Shown here in pieces: positions 29,111 through 39,300 of a stretch of 64,000 nucleotides of DNA. A model generated the notes under the pieces. That model did no database searches. It was not told the origin of the DNA and was given only the letters and a program-made list of their open reading frames with translations. Each line of letters opens with the position of its first letter. Within the stretch, counting starts at the first letter, position 1. The position numbers and the translations under genes are program-made. The stretch comes from Verrucomicrobiales bacterium (GTDB lineage: Bacteria > Verrucomicrobiota > Verrucomicrobiia > Verrucomicrobiales > DEV007). The stretch lies in assembly GCA_018058245.1 (NCBI GenBank), contig JAGPCC010000001.1, positions 1-64,000 of the forward strand. Reading direction: 5' to 3'.

Positions 29111-30205
29111 TCACCAGGATAAATCGTCGATTCGCTCCTCGATCTGGCCGACCTTTTCTTCAAGCTCTACGGCATCCATGGGACTTGCTTCTTCGTCCGA
29201 CCTCACGATAAATAGGTCTCTCAATCGAACCTCAACCAACTCACGTATTTTCTCAAAATCGATAGGTTTAGGAAGCCCTTCATTGGGATCTGCGTCGATA
29301 AAGGGAGCGAAGAGAGGGGAACCAATTTCATCAATGTAGGATTTACAGAATTTACGCAGATGGCCTTCGTCCGCCGGACCGCGCTTCAACAAATCGTCTT
29401 CTGCGTCAGTGACTTCGTGCTCGGGGTGGCGGTTCTTTTCGCCCAGTTCCTTGTAGCAATCAATCCAGATATGGGGATATCCCCTTCCATTCAAGACACC
29501 CCGGAGTGGTGATTTTCCTTCATAGTGGAACTTGAGCCCGCCACCCGCACAGGAGAGGATCAAGTAGGCGAGCTCGACCGACACAACAAAACGCCGAGGC
29601 GTTGCCAAGGTGCCGAGGCGAAATCCGATATCGATGGCTGGACCGACGAAATCAAACGAAATGGGAGACTTTTCCCCGTCCGTCGGAATCGCCGCATTCC
29701 CAACGGGAAATCCGGCCAACCAAGCGCTGGCTTTGAAGTGAATTGGTAAGGGCTTTTCTCCATACACATGGTAGGTCACAGCCTTGCTGACAGCTGCCTT
29801 GAATGCGATGAGATGCAATTCGACCTGACTACGATGAGTAATCTCAGCAACAAAAACCAACTCATCACCGAGCGCCTTCCAAAGCAGTGCGGGGGCCAAA
29901 TGCTCTGGACGGTGATTCTTCGAGTGAAGCGTCTCGGCGTGGGCCGTGGACAGAAAATTGGGAAATCCGCTGTAGAATGAAGTGAAAAACTCTAGCCACC
30001 CCTGCGCATCGGTCCTTTCGGCCTGATGTTTGAATGCCGTCGAACCGACCACGTCGACGCTCAGAAACAGACGAAGACGAGGTTCGGCAAGGGCGGTCAG
30101 GGACGACTCAGAAATCTCCAGTTGAAAGGCCAAGGACGTTCGCGCGAATTTTGATCGTTTGCGTGGAGACGTTAAATCGGGCCGCCATGGCTTCGACGTT
30201 GCCAC
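29111..30205 (-). CDS. Class III nucleotide cyclase-like domain protein
   Basis: 364 residues from a GTG at 30205. Residues about 45-215 resemble a class III adenylate/guanylate cyclase: LFLSVDVVGSTAFK (first metal Asp, analogous to DIVGST), KALGDELVFV (second metal Asp), and FVGPAIDIGFRLGTLA, analogous to the GxxVNxAxRL motif, in which the Asn is replaced by Asp and the Arg kept. The C-terminal third is unclassified and acidic. The reading frame overlaps the upstream ImmA/IrrE gene by 98 bases; a TTG at 30133 is an alternative start, still overlapping by 26 bases. Either way translation is probably coupled. It could synthesise a nucleotide signal, but activity is unproven and the Asn change leaves doubt. 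Confidence 0.68.
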   Translation of the reverse strand: MATSKPWRPDLTSPRKRSKFARTSLAFQLEISESSLTALAEPRLRLFLSVDVVGSTAFKHQAERTDAQGWLEFFTSFYSGFPNFLSTAHAETLHSKNHRPEHLAPALLWKALGDELVFVAEITHRSQVELHLIAFKAAVSKAVTYHVYGEKPLPIHFKASAWLAGFPVGNAAIPTDGEKSPISFDFVGPAIDIGFRLGTLATPRRFVVSVELAYLILSCAGGGLKFHYEGKSPLRGVLNGRGYPHIWIDCYKELGEKNRHPEHEVTDAEDDLLKRGPADEGHLRKFCKSYIDEIGSPLFAPFIDADPNEGLPKPIDFEKIRELVEVRLRDLFIVRSDEEASPMDAVELEEKVGQIEERIDDLSW

Positions 30206-30695
30206 CGAAATTATTCCACTCTTCCTGGAAGGAATCCGTGGGCATCAAAAATCCCGCAGCGAACCAATTCGCCTCCCACTCAGTCGGGTCGCTTCCCTCG
30301 CGATTGATTTTGATCTTTTTCTCGCCGAAGAGAGAGTGGAGGAAGTAATGCCCGAGTTCGTGAGCGATCGTGAATCGGTCGCGAAACGGACCGGTGTAGG
30401 GTGACAAGAAGATCGTGAAGTCACCAGGGCCTTCAACGTGGATGGCACCGTCTTCTCGGCCTTCCCTCCAAGACCTGACCTTGATTCGCCCCCCGAGTTT
30501 TTCCACAATCGGACTCAAGTCTTCGCCGGGCGAAAGTTGTAACCGTTTGGCGATTTTTGAAGCCAGGTTTTCAACAGTCTTTCGTGGTAGACCGGTTGGT
30601 TCTGGGCGAGGATCTCCTTTCGCTTCGAGATTCAAGCCCGTGCTCCGGCTATCAATTCCTGAATCTGCGAACATCGGATCTAGGGAAGAACTCAT
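30108..30695 (-). CDS. ImmA/IrrE-family metallo-endopeptidase
   Basis: A 195-residue zinc peptidase. The catalytic HELGH motif lies near residue 114 (TIAHELGHYFLH) and the third ligand Glu in EWEANWFAAGFLMP, the ImmA/IrrE family pattern; C-terminal helix EAMAARFNVSTQTIKIRAN is the usual helix-turn-helix-like tail. There is no separate N-terminal HTH domain. Family members cleave DNA-binding repressors (ImmA cleaves ImmR; IrrE/PprI cleaves DdrO) to switch on transfer or stress genes. No repressor gene is adjacent; instead the next gene, overlapping its 3' end, encodes a cyclase-like protein. The N-terminal 30 residues look unstructured. Confidence 0.9.
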   Translation of the reverse strand: MSSSLDPMFADSGIDSRSTGLNLEAKGDPRPEPTGLPRKTVENLASKIAKRLQLSPGEDLSPIVEKLGGRIKVRSWREGREDGAIHVEGPGDFTIFLSPYTGPFRDRFTIAHELGHYFLHSLFGEKKIKINREGSDPTEWEANWFAAGFLMPTDSFQEEWNNFGGNVEAMAARFNVSTQTIKIRANVLGLSTGDF

Positions 30696-30830
30696 TTTCG
30701 AATAAGCCCGAAAACCGGGGAATCTCTAATCAACCGTCTTTGGGAATCCGTAGCAAGCGAAAACAGTTTGAACCGATCACGCAATCTTACCCACCGTTTC
30801 AGTCAGTTTCCTCAATACCAATAGTTCGAA

Positions 30831-30846
30831 ATTTGCTATTGCAAAT
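30831..30846. promoter_or_regulatory. ATTTGC-TATT-GCAAAT dyad upstream of ImmA/IrrE
   Basis: Perfect 6-base half sites with a 4-base spacer, about 135-150 bases upstream of the ImmA/IrrE start in an AT-rich stretch. The size fits an operator for a dimeric HTH repressor, but none is encoded nearby and the dyad could be chance. Confidence 0.25.
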
Positions 30847-30951
30847 GAAAATCTCGCAAAAGTGAAATCGGTTTACCCATGAAGTCGTTGCTATCAGTCT
30901 GACGAGCGGCATACTGATTCCCCGGTTTGGTGCCTTGCGTGGTCCCTGCGT

Positions 30952-30972
30952 ACTACCGTATTTTGCGGTAGT
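30952..30972 (-). terminator. Hairpin downstream of the Asp-box protein gene
   Basis: ACTACCG and CGGTAGT form a 7-bp stem around a TATTTTG loop, 80 bases beyond the Asp-box gene stop. There is no T-run after it on the minus strand, so it is a possible, not a firm, terminator. Confidence 0.4.
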
Positions 30973-31054
30973 CGCTCGATTTACCCTTTCTTTACCAAAC
31001 CAATGGATCGTGATTCAAAATGGACCTGCGTCTCGTCGCTGAGGAATCGGGCAT

Positions 31055-32317
31055 TCACACTTTCGGCTTGAGGAACAATACCTCTCCGCGCTCGATCCAT
31101 CCTTTCCGCAGATCCATGCGGAACCAACCGTCGCTGTTCCTTGGCTGGATGCGCACTGGCGATCGGGGACCGAATTCAGCGAGGTCATACTCCTTCCACG
31201 TCTTCCCGAGGTCCGGGGAGTAGGCAATGCCCGTTTTAAAGGTGGAGGCGGGGGCGCAGTGACCGGCGACCATGACGCCATTCTCGATGATCATGTTCGC
31301 CATCTCGAACTCTGCGTTGAAGAGCAGGGTATGCTTTTCCGGATGGGTGAATTCCGCTGGATCGCAGCGAAAGATGCCGCGGTCGTGTTTCTGGTTTTCG
31401 AATTTCGGGCCGTTCGCGTCGGCGGCCCAGTAGAGCTGTCCATCGACGAAGTTGATGCCGCCCGATTTGAAGCGCGAATTGGAGTTCACGGAAATGAGTG
31501 TCTTCCAATCCCAGGCGTCCGATTTTGCATCATAAGTGCCGCGCATCCAGTGACATTCGTTCCCGTGACCTCGGTTGATGTCTCCGGTGCAGGCGTAGAA
31601 GGCATCTTCGGCGGGGTGGTAGGTCACGGCGTGGATGTGACGGCAGATGAGTTCATTGGTCGGGTCTCCAAGGAATTCTTCGGGGGTCGCGTCTTTTTGC
31701 TGGAACTTGGGATTCCGACCAAACGAATAGGCGAGCTTGACGGTTTCACCGCTGTCGGTGGAGTAAAAAATGTTCACCGGCACGGGACCGCCGAGGACGT
31801 TGCAGTAGTTTCCCCACACGAGCATTTCTTTCCCCGCAACATCCCAGGTATGCACGCCGTCGAGCGAGTGAAAATACCAACCGGGTTGCTCGGGGTCTTT
31901 CGGTGTGTGAGGGCGGTAGTCGGTTCCGTCGGGTCGCTTGACGACAATCTCGCGATGACTCGCGAGATTGTCTGTGCTGAGGAAAAGTCGCTCACGGGTC
32001 GCAAAGAGAATGTTCCCATTTTTCAGTAGGACGCTGAACGTGATGTTTTCTGCCTCGGGAAAAGATGCCTCGATCGGCCAAGTGTGTCCGTTGTCCTCCG
32101 AAAGGAAGATTTTTTCTCCACGGAATCCGAAGGCGCGGCTCACCCGCTGGGAATCGATGTAGGGGCCATCGGCCGGGGCGAGGCGGTAGTAAAAGTGCTC
32201 TGTCTCGCCCTCGGTGGCGTGCAATCGGAGGATTCCCGCACCAAACGCAGTAGCAGTGGCAGCGGTGAGGGTGGTGCCGAGAAAGCGGCGACGATCGATG
32301 GAGTTGCTGGGGGTCAT
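31055..32317 (-). CDS. Tat-exported Asp-box (sialidase-like) beta-propeller protein
   Basis: About 420 residues from the ATG at 32317; a Tat signal (SIDRRRFLGTTLTAATATA) follows. The mature part shows repeated Asp-box motifs SEDNGHTW, STDSGET and SPDLGKTWKEY, the pattern of sialidase-type six-bladed propellers. The arginine triad and catalytic Glu/Tyr of true sialidases cannot be recognised, so the protein may be a glycan-binding or different hydrolase member. It could act on sugars in the periplasm. A start 12 codons upstream (32353) is possible. Confidence 0.75.
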   Translation of the reverse strand: MTPSNSIDRRRFLGTTLTAATATAFGAGILRLHATEGETEHFYYRLAPADGPYIDSQRVSRAFGFRGEKIFLSEDNGHTWPIEASFPEAENITFSVLLKNGNILFATRERLFLSTDNLASHREIVVKRPDGTDYRPHTPKDPEQPGWYFHSLDGVHTWDVAGKEMLVWGNYCNVLGGPVPVNIFYSTDSGETVKLAYSFGRNPKFQQKDATPEEFLGDPTNELICRHIHAVTYHPAEDAFYACTGDINRGHGNECHWMRGTYDAKSDAWDWKTLISVNSNSRFKSGGINFVDGQLYWAADANGPKFENQKHDRGIFRCDPAEFTHPEKHTLLFNAEFEMANMIIENGVMVAGHCAPASTFKTGIAYSPDLGKTWKEYDLAEFGPRSPVRIQPRNSDGWFRMDLRKGWIERGEVLFLKPKV

Positions 32318-32471
32318 GGGTGTATCGATGGAGTTCCCTCCATTGTAGGACACTGTTCATTCTGCGAGCAAGTAGATTGCGGAGCGGAAACAGGGACGGA
32401 TCTCCGGTGCGTTGTCGCGGCCCGCGTGAAGACGCGGTTTGTGTGTACCCGTTTCTGTGAAACTTTTCCAA

Positions 32472-35400
32472 ATGCAGTTTGTCATCCTCTCTCTCTTGGC
32501 TTCACTGATCCTTCTGCCGGGTCTGTCTGCGGAAGACTGGCCGATGTATCAGCATGATGCGGAACGCAGTGGTTTCACGAAAGAAACGCTGCCCGATGAA
32601 TTAAAATTGCAATGGGTCCACGCCCTTCCCAGTCCACCGCGACCGGCCTGGCCGCGATCCGATCGGATGACGTTCGATCGTGCCGCCCAACCCATCGTGG
32701 CCGGAGGTCTTGTCTTTTTCGGGGACAGCGTCGATGGCTTGGTCCGTGCCATAAATGCAAAAACCGGTGCGGAAGAATGGGGTTTCCCCACTCGTGGGCC
32801 GGTTCGATTTGCGCCGACCTACCTGGAAGGACGGATCTTTGCGACGAGTGATGATGGTTTTCTCTATTGTTTGAAAGCAACGGACGGATCATTGCTCTGG
32901 AAGAAGCGAGGTGGTCCCGGTGATGATTTGATCCTAGGAAATGACCGTTTGGTGTCGCGCTGGCCGGCCCGTGGTGGGGTTGTCATTCGAGACAGGATCG
33001 TGTATTTCGCCGCCGGGATTTGGCCGTCGGAGGGTGTCAGCCTATACGCGCTCGAACCAGCCACGGGAGAAGTCCTCTGGGTGAATGACACGGCGGGATC
33101 AATCTACATGGGGCAACCGCATGGAGGTGCCTTCGCAAAAAGCGGAGTCGCGGCACAGGGATACCTGGTCTCTTCCGAGGACAAGATTTTCATGGCCACA
33201 GGGCGGGCCGTTCCCGCTTCCTTTGATCGTAAGACCGGTGCCTTTCAATATCTGTCACTTCAGGAGAACACGCAGCGAGGCGGTGCCGAAGTGTCGCTCT
33301 CGGAGGAGTTTTTTGTGAACAATGGATCGGCGTTTTTTCAAAAAACCGGCGAGATGCTAGGGCGCGTATCGGCCCCGCCCAATGTGGTGATGAATGACCT
33401 CCTCGGAGGGATCTCAGGAAAGATGTTTGTCGGTCAGCGCTGGGTGAACAAGGAATCGATCGATCGAAAGGGCAAAGCACAGAGCACCCGCAATCTCGAA
33501 ACGGCATTTGAGATCCCGTTCTCAAAGAAGGCGTTCAGCGCAATCGGGGCCGGGGAAAAAGTCATCATCGGAGGGGAAGGCGAGGTCAGTATTTTCCAAA
33601 AAGATCGTAAATCCGAAGAGTGGACTGCCAACGTAAACGGCACGGTCTATGGACTCGCCGCAGCAAGCGGCCAAGTGTTTGTCAGCACAGGGGAGGGAAA
33701 TCTCTATTGCTTTGGAAAGGACGAACCCCACAGGGAACCGGCCAAAACTACCTCCGTGTTCTCGGAGTCCGAACCAAATCCAGAAATCTCCGCAGCCGTC
33801 CTGGAAATCATTCATACCGGCGGCCTCACGACTGGTTATGCGTTGGATCTCGGCTGCGGTGACGGACAATTGGCAATCGAACTGGCAAAGGCGACGGACT
33901 TTTTCGTCTACGGGATCGATCCCGACCCCGCAAACATCGCCGAGGCTCGGACGAGGGCAATCGCGGCAGGGCTCTACGGTTCGCGAGTGATGTTTCTCGA
34001 AGCGGACCTCGAAGAAACGAAGCTGCCGGACTTTTTCGCAAATCTTGTGGTCTCTTCGGCCTCGCTGACGGGAGAACTCTCGGCGGGCACGAGGGGAGAA
34101 GCGCAGCGAGTTCTACGCCCGTGGGGAGGAACGTTCGTCTCAGGGGAGGTAGCCAAGATGGAAATCAGTAGGCGGGGAGAACTGAAGGGCGCGGGACAGT
34201 GGACGCACCAGTATGCAGACCCGGCGAACTCGGTGAACTCCGACGATGAACTGATTCAGGGTCCGCTCGGGATGTTGTGGTTCAGTGATCTGGAGCAATC
34301 CATGACACAGCGCCATGGCCGAGCTCCGGCTCCGCTCTTTAACAAAGGAGTGCTCTACTCCGAGGGGCTCGATACCCTGATCGCCGTAGATGCCTACAAT
34401 GGCCATCTCCTGTGGAAACACGATCTCCCTGGGATTCTCTCTGCTTTCGAGGGCGATCACTTGATGGGCACCAGTGGGACCGGCAGCAACTATTGTCTCT
34501 CGGATGACTCGGTATTCGTACGCCGCGACGACAAATGCTTGCGACTCGACGCACGGACGGGGGAGCTGCTCTCCGAATTCTCCGCCCCGAAATCAAAGGG
34601 CGGCGGGAAATCTGTGTGGGGGTACCTCGCCTATGAGGACGGACTCCTCTTTGGTTCCCTTTCTGATCCCGAACATATTTCCACTTTTCGATACCACCCG
34701 GGAGGCGATATGAACGAACAGCTCACGGAATCAAAGACGTTTTTTGCGCTCCATTCCAAAACGGGAGAACTGATCTGGCGATTCGATGCGGAGCATTCGA
34801 TCCGGCACAATGCAATTGCAATCGGGAATCGTACCGTGGTCGTGATTGATCGGGCGCAGGCGATCTTTGATCGAACAAAGGACGCCAAAGCTAGTGAGAT
34901 AGGGCACCCGACCGGGAGCCTTATTGCGTTTGATGCCGCGACCGGAAAAGAGCTCTGGCGAAATAAGGATGACATCTACGGAACCGTCGCCGCGATTTCT
35001 AAAGAGCATCATGCAGTGATGATGAGCTACCAGCCGACTGCCTTTCGACTGGCGAGCGAAGTGGGAGGTCGCCTCGCGGTGTTTGATCTATCCGACGGGA
35101 AACGAAAGTGGGAAACAAAAGCGAACTACAGCTCACGCCCACTCCTGAATCAGGACACCATCTACGCTCAGGGCGGAGCCTGGGATGTTCTGACGGGTGC
35201 GAAACGTCCCTTTAACTTTGAGCGATCCTATGGCTGCGGGATTCTCGCGGGCTCACGCAACATGATGGTTTTCCGCTCGGCGACACTGGGCTATTTTGAT
35301 CTTACTCGAAACGAGGCGAGCGAGGACTACGGGGGGATCCGGCCCGGCTGCTGGATCAACGCCATCCCTGCGGGCGGACTCGTCTTTGTGCCAGAGGCGA

Positions 35401-36269
35401 CTGCGGGATGCAAATGCAGCTATCTGAATCAGTCGTGGATCGCCCTGCAACCGGGCGGGATTCGAGCCCCGAAATTTCTCGCAGATTCGTTTTCCGATAC
35501 CCATGAAGTCACCGTTGAGATCAAACCGGATTCCTCCAAAACGAAGATGATTCGTTACACCTTGGATGGAACTGCGCCGACGGCGGATTCCACGATTTAC
35601 ACGGCAGCGCTGACGATACGAAAAAACACCTTGTTGCAGGCACGTGCCTTTGAGGGAAACGGACACCCCAGCCCAGTCGCTGAACAAACCATTCAAATTG
35701 ATCCCTTCCTCGTCTCGCTCGATCCGAAAATGTGGCGAGCAGTCGATGCTCCCGGTGCCGGACCCGCGAGTGAGTGGAAATTCCACGCCGGAACCATCGA
35801 GCAGACTTCGAACATCGGGAAGACCGGAGATCGGACCATGGAAGACACGGCGGAAGTGGAGCGTCCCGGCAGTGTATTTCTCTTGGACGAAACCCGCCAT
35901 TTTGGAGACGGGGAAATCACTTTCGAAATACGCTCGACGGACAATGACGCGCTGGGGATCGTTTTGAACCATCAAAGCCCGGATCGATTCTACCTGTGGT
36001 CGATGTGCGCCGAGCGCCCCTACCGGACCTTGGCAGTAAAGAACGGCGAAGACTACCGCGTCCTCGGCGGCGTAAAGGAAGGGTTCGAACTCCGCAAATG
36101 GCACACCGTCCGCTTCGTTTTGGATGGCACCAAGATCACCGGATATTTCGACGGCCACGAGGATTTTTCCATCGACGACGGGACTCTGACAAGTGGAGCC
36201 TTCGGATTCTATAGCTGGGGGAACAGCGGCTCCTACTTCCGCAATCTGCGTTTTATTCCCGCCGGGTAG
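32472..36269 (+). CDS. Secreted PQQ-type propeller with embedded SAM-methyltransferase domain, CHB_HEX_C and lectin-like domains
   Basis: About 1265 residues. After a signal peptide (MQFVILSLLASLILLPGLSA) comes a PQQ-type beta-propeller (about 20-420) with repeated W-like blades (TGAEEWGF, DGSLLWKK, TGEVLWVN). Residues about 440-570 resemble a class I methyltransferase: ALDLGCGDGQLAIELA, VYGIDPDPANI, and the motif EADLEETKLPDFFANLVVSSASL. A second propeller follows (about 610-990, ending with a CKC motif in GCKCSYLNQSW), then a CHB_HEX_C-like domain (about 1010-1075, YTLDGTAPTADSTIYTAAL) and a C-terminal lectin-like jelly roll (about 1085-1265). SAM is not normally available outside the cytoplasm, so either export occurs after folding or the methyltransferase fold is used for something else. 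The start is chosen at the ATG opening the signal peptide; function is unknown. Confidence 0.8.
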   Translation: MQFVILSLLASLILLPGLSAEDWPMYQHDAERSGFTKETLPDELKLQWVHALPSPPRPAWPRSDRMTFDRAAQPIVAGGLVFFGDSVDGLVRAINAKTGAEEWGFPTRGPVRFAPTYLEGRIFATSDDGFLYCLKATDGSLLWKKRGGPGDDLILGNDRLVSRWPARGGVVIRDRIVYFAAGIWPSEGVSLYALEPATGEVLWVNDTAGSIYMGQPHGGAFAKSGVAAQGYLVSSEDKIFMATGRAVPASFDRKTGAFQYLSLQENTQRGGAEVSLSEEFFVNNGSAFFQKTGEMLGRVSAPPNVVMNDLLGGISGKMFVGQRWVNKESIDRKGKAQSTRNLETAFEIPFSKKAFSAIGAGEKVIIGGEGEVSIFQKDRKSEEWTANVNGTVYGLAAASGQVFVSTGEGNLYCFGKDEPHREPAKTTSVFSESEPNPEISAAVLEIIHTGGLTTGYALDLGCGDGQLAIELAKATDFFVYGIDPDPANIAEARTRAIAAGLYGSRVMFLEADLEETKLPDFFANLVVSSASLTGELSAGTRGEAQRVLRPWGGTFVSGEVAKMEISRRGELKGAGQWTHQYADPANSVNSDDELIQGPLGMLWFSDLEQSMTQRHGRAPAPLFNKGVLYSEGLDTLIAVDAYNGHLLWKHDLPGILSAFEGDHLMGTSGTGSNYCLSDDSVFVRRDDKCLRLDARTGELLSEFSAPKSKGGGKSVWGYLAYEDGLLFGSLSDPEHISTFRYHPGGDMNEQLTESKTFFALHSKTGELIWRFDAEHSIRHNAIAIGNRTVVVIDRAQAIFDRTKDAKASEIGHPTGSLIAFDAATGKELWRNKDDIYGTVAAISKEHHAVMMSYQPTAFRLASEVGGRLAVFDLSDGKRKWETKANYSSRPLLNQDTIYAQGGAWDVLTGAKRPFNFERSYGCGILAGSRNMMVFRSATLGYFDLTRNEASEDYGGIRPGCWINAIPAGGLVFVPEATAGCKCSYLNQSWIALQPGGIRAPKFLADSFSDTHEVTVEIKPDSSKTKMIRYTLDGTAPTADSTIYTAALTIRKNTLLQARAFEGNGHPSPVAEQTIQIDPFLVSLDPKMWRAVDAPGAGPASEWKFHAGTIEQTSNIGKTGDRTMEDTAEVERPGSVFLLDETRHFGDGEITFEIRSTDNDALGIVLNHQSPDRFYLWSMCAERPYRTLAVKNGEDYRVLGGVKEGFELRKWHTVRFVLDGTKITGYFDGHEDFSIDDGTLTSGAFGFYSWGNSGSYFRNLRFIPAG

Positions 36270-36311
36270 ATTTCGTCATTACAACGGCGAGGGATAGGAC
36301 GTAGTAGAGAC

Positions 36312-39300
36312 TCATAAAATCCGAGCGAGAGCGCGGTCGAGTTCCTGAATCGAGACCGGTTTGGTCAGGTGCAGTCCGAATCCGGCTTTTCGCGATCGCA
36401 GGAGATCCGCTTCCATGCCATATCCGCTCAAGGCAATCGCCGGAGCGTCAAACCCGTTCTTCCGCAGGATCATCATCAGTTCATCCCCTCTTCCGTCCGG
36501 GAGCCCGATGTCGGACATCAATAAATCGTAGATCCCATCTGCCGCCGCAATTCCCCCTTCGTTGATCGTAGATGCCTCCACCACAGTATGCCCGCGACGA
36601 CGTAAAAGGAGAGCGAGGGTGTCTCGAGTCGCATCATGATCTTCGATCAAAAGAATCCGCATCGATCGAGGGGATTTCACCACCGTTGATTCTGATTTCG
36701 ATTCGGTTGCCGCTGCCTCAGGAGCAATGGTCTCGCACTCAACCGTGGAAGGCACTGCCGCCGAGAGTGGTAGATCGATCTCGATGGTTGACCCGAGTCC
36801 AAGCCCGGGACTTTTTGCTCCGATTGTGCCGCCGTGCTGTTCCACGAGGAGTTTTGAAATGGCGAGCCCCAGACCGAGACCGCCAAATCGTTGTGCATTT
36901 CTTTCCCCAACATGGTCTCCCTGAGAAAAAGGATCAAAGATCCGCTCGATCTCCGATTCAGTCATTCCTAATCCTGTATCAGTGACCGTGATGAGCAATC
37001 GATCCTTGCGGGACTCGGTAGACAGCTCGATTTGCCCTGTGGCAGGCGTGAACTTGATGGCATTGCGAATCACATTGGAGAGGATCTGCTGCAACCGCAC
37101 TTCGTCTCCCTGTAAGAGAAGGCGCTCGGGAGCAAAGTGGGTCAAGAGTTCGATTTCTTTCGCCGCCGCATCGTTCCGCAACACTGCGATGGTCTCGGCA
37201 AGCAGAGAATCAACCGTAACGGTCGTAAGAATAAGCGGCATGCGCCCCCGGAGGATCCGGGTCATGTCGAGAAGATCATCAATCAACCGGGCCTCGGTCT
37301 CGACATTCTTGCGGATGGTTTCAAAATCCTTCCGCACATCCTCCGGAAGATCTTCCCGCTCCACCGCGGCACTGGCGACGAGCAGCACCGGATTCAGCGG
37401 TGTACGCAATTCATGAGAAAGCACCGCAATAAAGTCATCTTTCGCTTGTGACGCCTTCCGCAAGGCGTTCTCCGCTTCGATCTGAGGAGTAATATCGGTA
37501 TTCGTCCCGAACCACTGGATGACTTCACCGGATCCGTCCCGGATGGGGATCGCCTGGGAGAGGAACCATCGATATTCCCCGTCCCGAGATCGGAGCGGGA
37601 ACGTGTCTTCCCAAAGAATTCCGGCGGGGAAACAGCGCTCCACTTTCGCGAGAACTCTGCTGAGATGATCAGGATGATGGACTACCTGCCAGCCCTGTCC
37701 TTTCATCTCCTCCAGGGTGGTTCCGGTATAATCGAACCAGCGTTGATTGTACCAAAAAATATCGCCTTTTGCGTCCGCGATCCACGCAAACTGTGACATG
37801 TGATTTGCCAAAAGGCGGAACTTCTGTTCGCTCTCACGCAGGCGAATCTCCGCTTCTTTGGATTCGGTGATGTCTCGTGAGATCGAAAGGAGATGGGGCG
37901 TTTCCCCTTCATCGCGATTGACCGCTGTGATTGCGACATCCCACCATTTCGGAGTCCCTTTTGCCGTAGGACAAAATCCCTGAAAACGCCCCGTGCGGCC
38001 CCCCATCGCTTCTTCCATGGACCGCACGACAGCTCCCCTCACCTCTTCCGGCCACAGCTCACAGTATGGTTTCCCAAGAACAGTATCCTCCTCTTCTACC
38101 TCCAGCAATCGGAGCCCCGGTTCATTGATCCGAATGAGACGTCCACCGCTATCGATCAACTTGATGCAATCGCTGCTATTTGCCAGAAGACTGGCATTCA
38201 AACGCTCATCCTCGCGGGCACTCCGAAGAGCGTCCGCAAGGCGACGGCGCTTCAGTCGAAGCCGCAGGTCTTTTTGGGCGAGGCGTGCAAATTCCTGAAT
38301 CACTTCTCTCTCTTCGGCGGACCACTCCCGCCTTTCCTCGGTGGCGATACCGAGGCAGCCGATGGGTCCTCCATCGACCCCGGGAAGAGGAATCCCGTAG
38401 AGCGACTGCAAACGCTCCGGCGCACTTTCCGGGCGAATCTCCGAGGCAGGCTCCCCAAGAGAAAGGATGCGGTCAACCAAGCTGGAGAACTGCGTCGGAA
38501 GATCCTCTCGGAGCGGCAAATGATCATCACAGTCAATGATCATTTCCTCCCCCTCGATCGCTACCAGGGCAACCGGGACGTTTAACATCCGTTTGACCAA
38601 TCGCAGGGTCGTTGCAAATTCCTTCTGCGTTGCTGGAAATTCCCCCAGATATGGTTCCGCGATGGCTACGCGAGGTCTTTCTACAGTGCGCGGAGTCGAA
38701 ACGACCATTTCCTCCGGAGGTTGCCCCGGAAGATCTTCGGTCAAAAGAAAGGAAAACTCCGTGTGACCATCCGTCGTCCGCACATACGAAAGCCCGCTGC
38801 CGAGGAGTTCCAAAATTCGGCGACATGTCGGCAGACCAAGGCCTGTGCGAATCGTGACGAGGTGCAGCGTTTCAAAGGCGGGTAGATCCGCATCATTCAT
38901 GGAACGGGGGAGACCGGGACCGTCATCACGCACCCAGCAACGAACACCGCTGGAGTGTTCTTCCCAACCGATCTGAACGTTTTTTCCACCGTGCCGAATC
39001 GCATTGGAAATCAGTTGTGAAAACACACGAATGACCCAGTCTTGGACAGTATAGACGAGTGGCCAATCCTTCGGTTTTTGGATTTCCGCCCCCGCTTCCC
39101 GGCGAGCTCGTTCATTACACCCGAGGGCTGCATCGATACAGATGGCGAGCGGGACAGATTCCCTCTCCGCAGTTTCACCATAGGTGACTCGCAAGAGGGC
39201 GACCACTTTTGCAACGAGATCCATCGCCTGGGCAGAAGAAGTCTCGATGCCTTTTGCGAGAGCGCTCAAGTCTGTATTTTCCTCACTGAGGATGTCGAGA

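Larger units (their letters stand above)
30696..31054. other. Intergenic region upstream of the ImmA/IrrE gene
   Basis: About 359 bases between the ImmA/IrrE start and the Asp-box protein stop, both on the minus strand. It contains a hairpin (30952-30972), probably ending the Asp-box transcript, and a dyad (30831-30846) in the likely ImmA/IrrE promoter area. The part 30780-30880 is visibly AT-richer than the flanking genes. No coding potential was seen. Confidence 0.4.
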
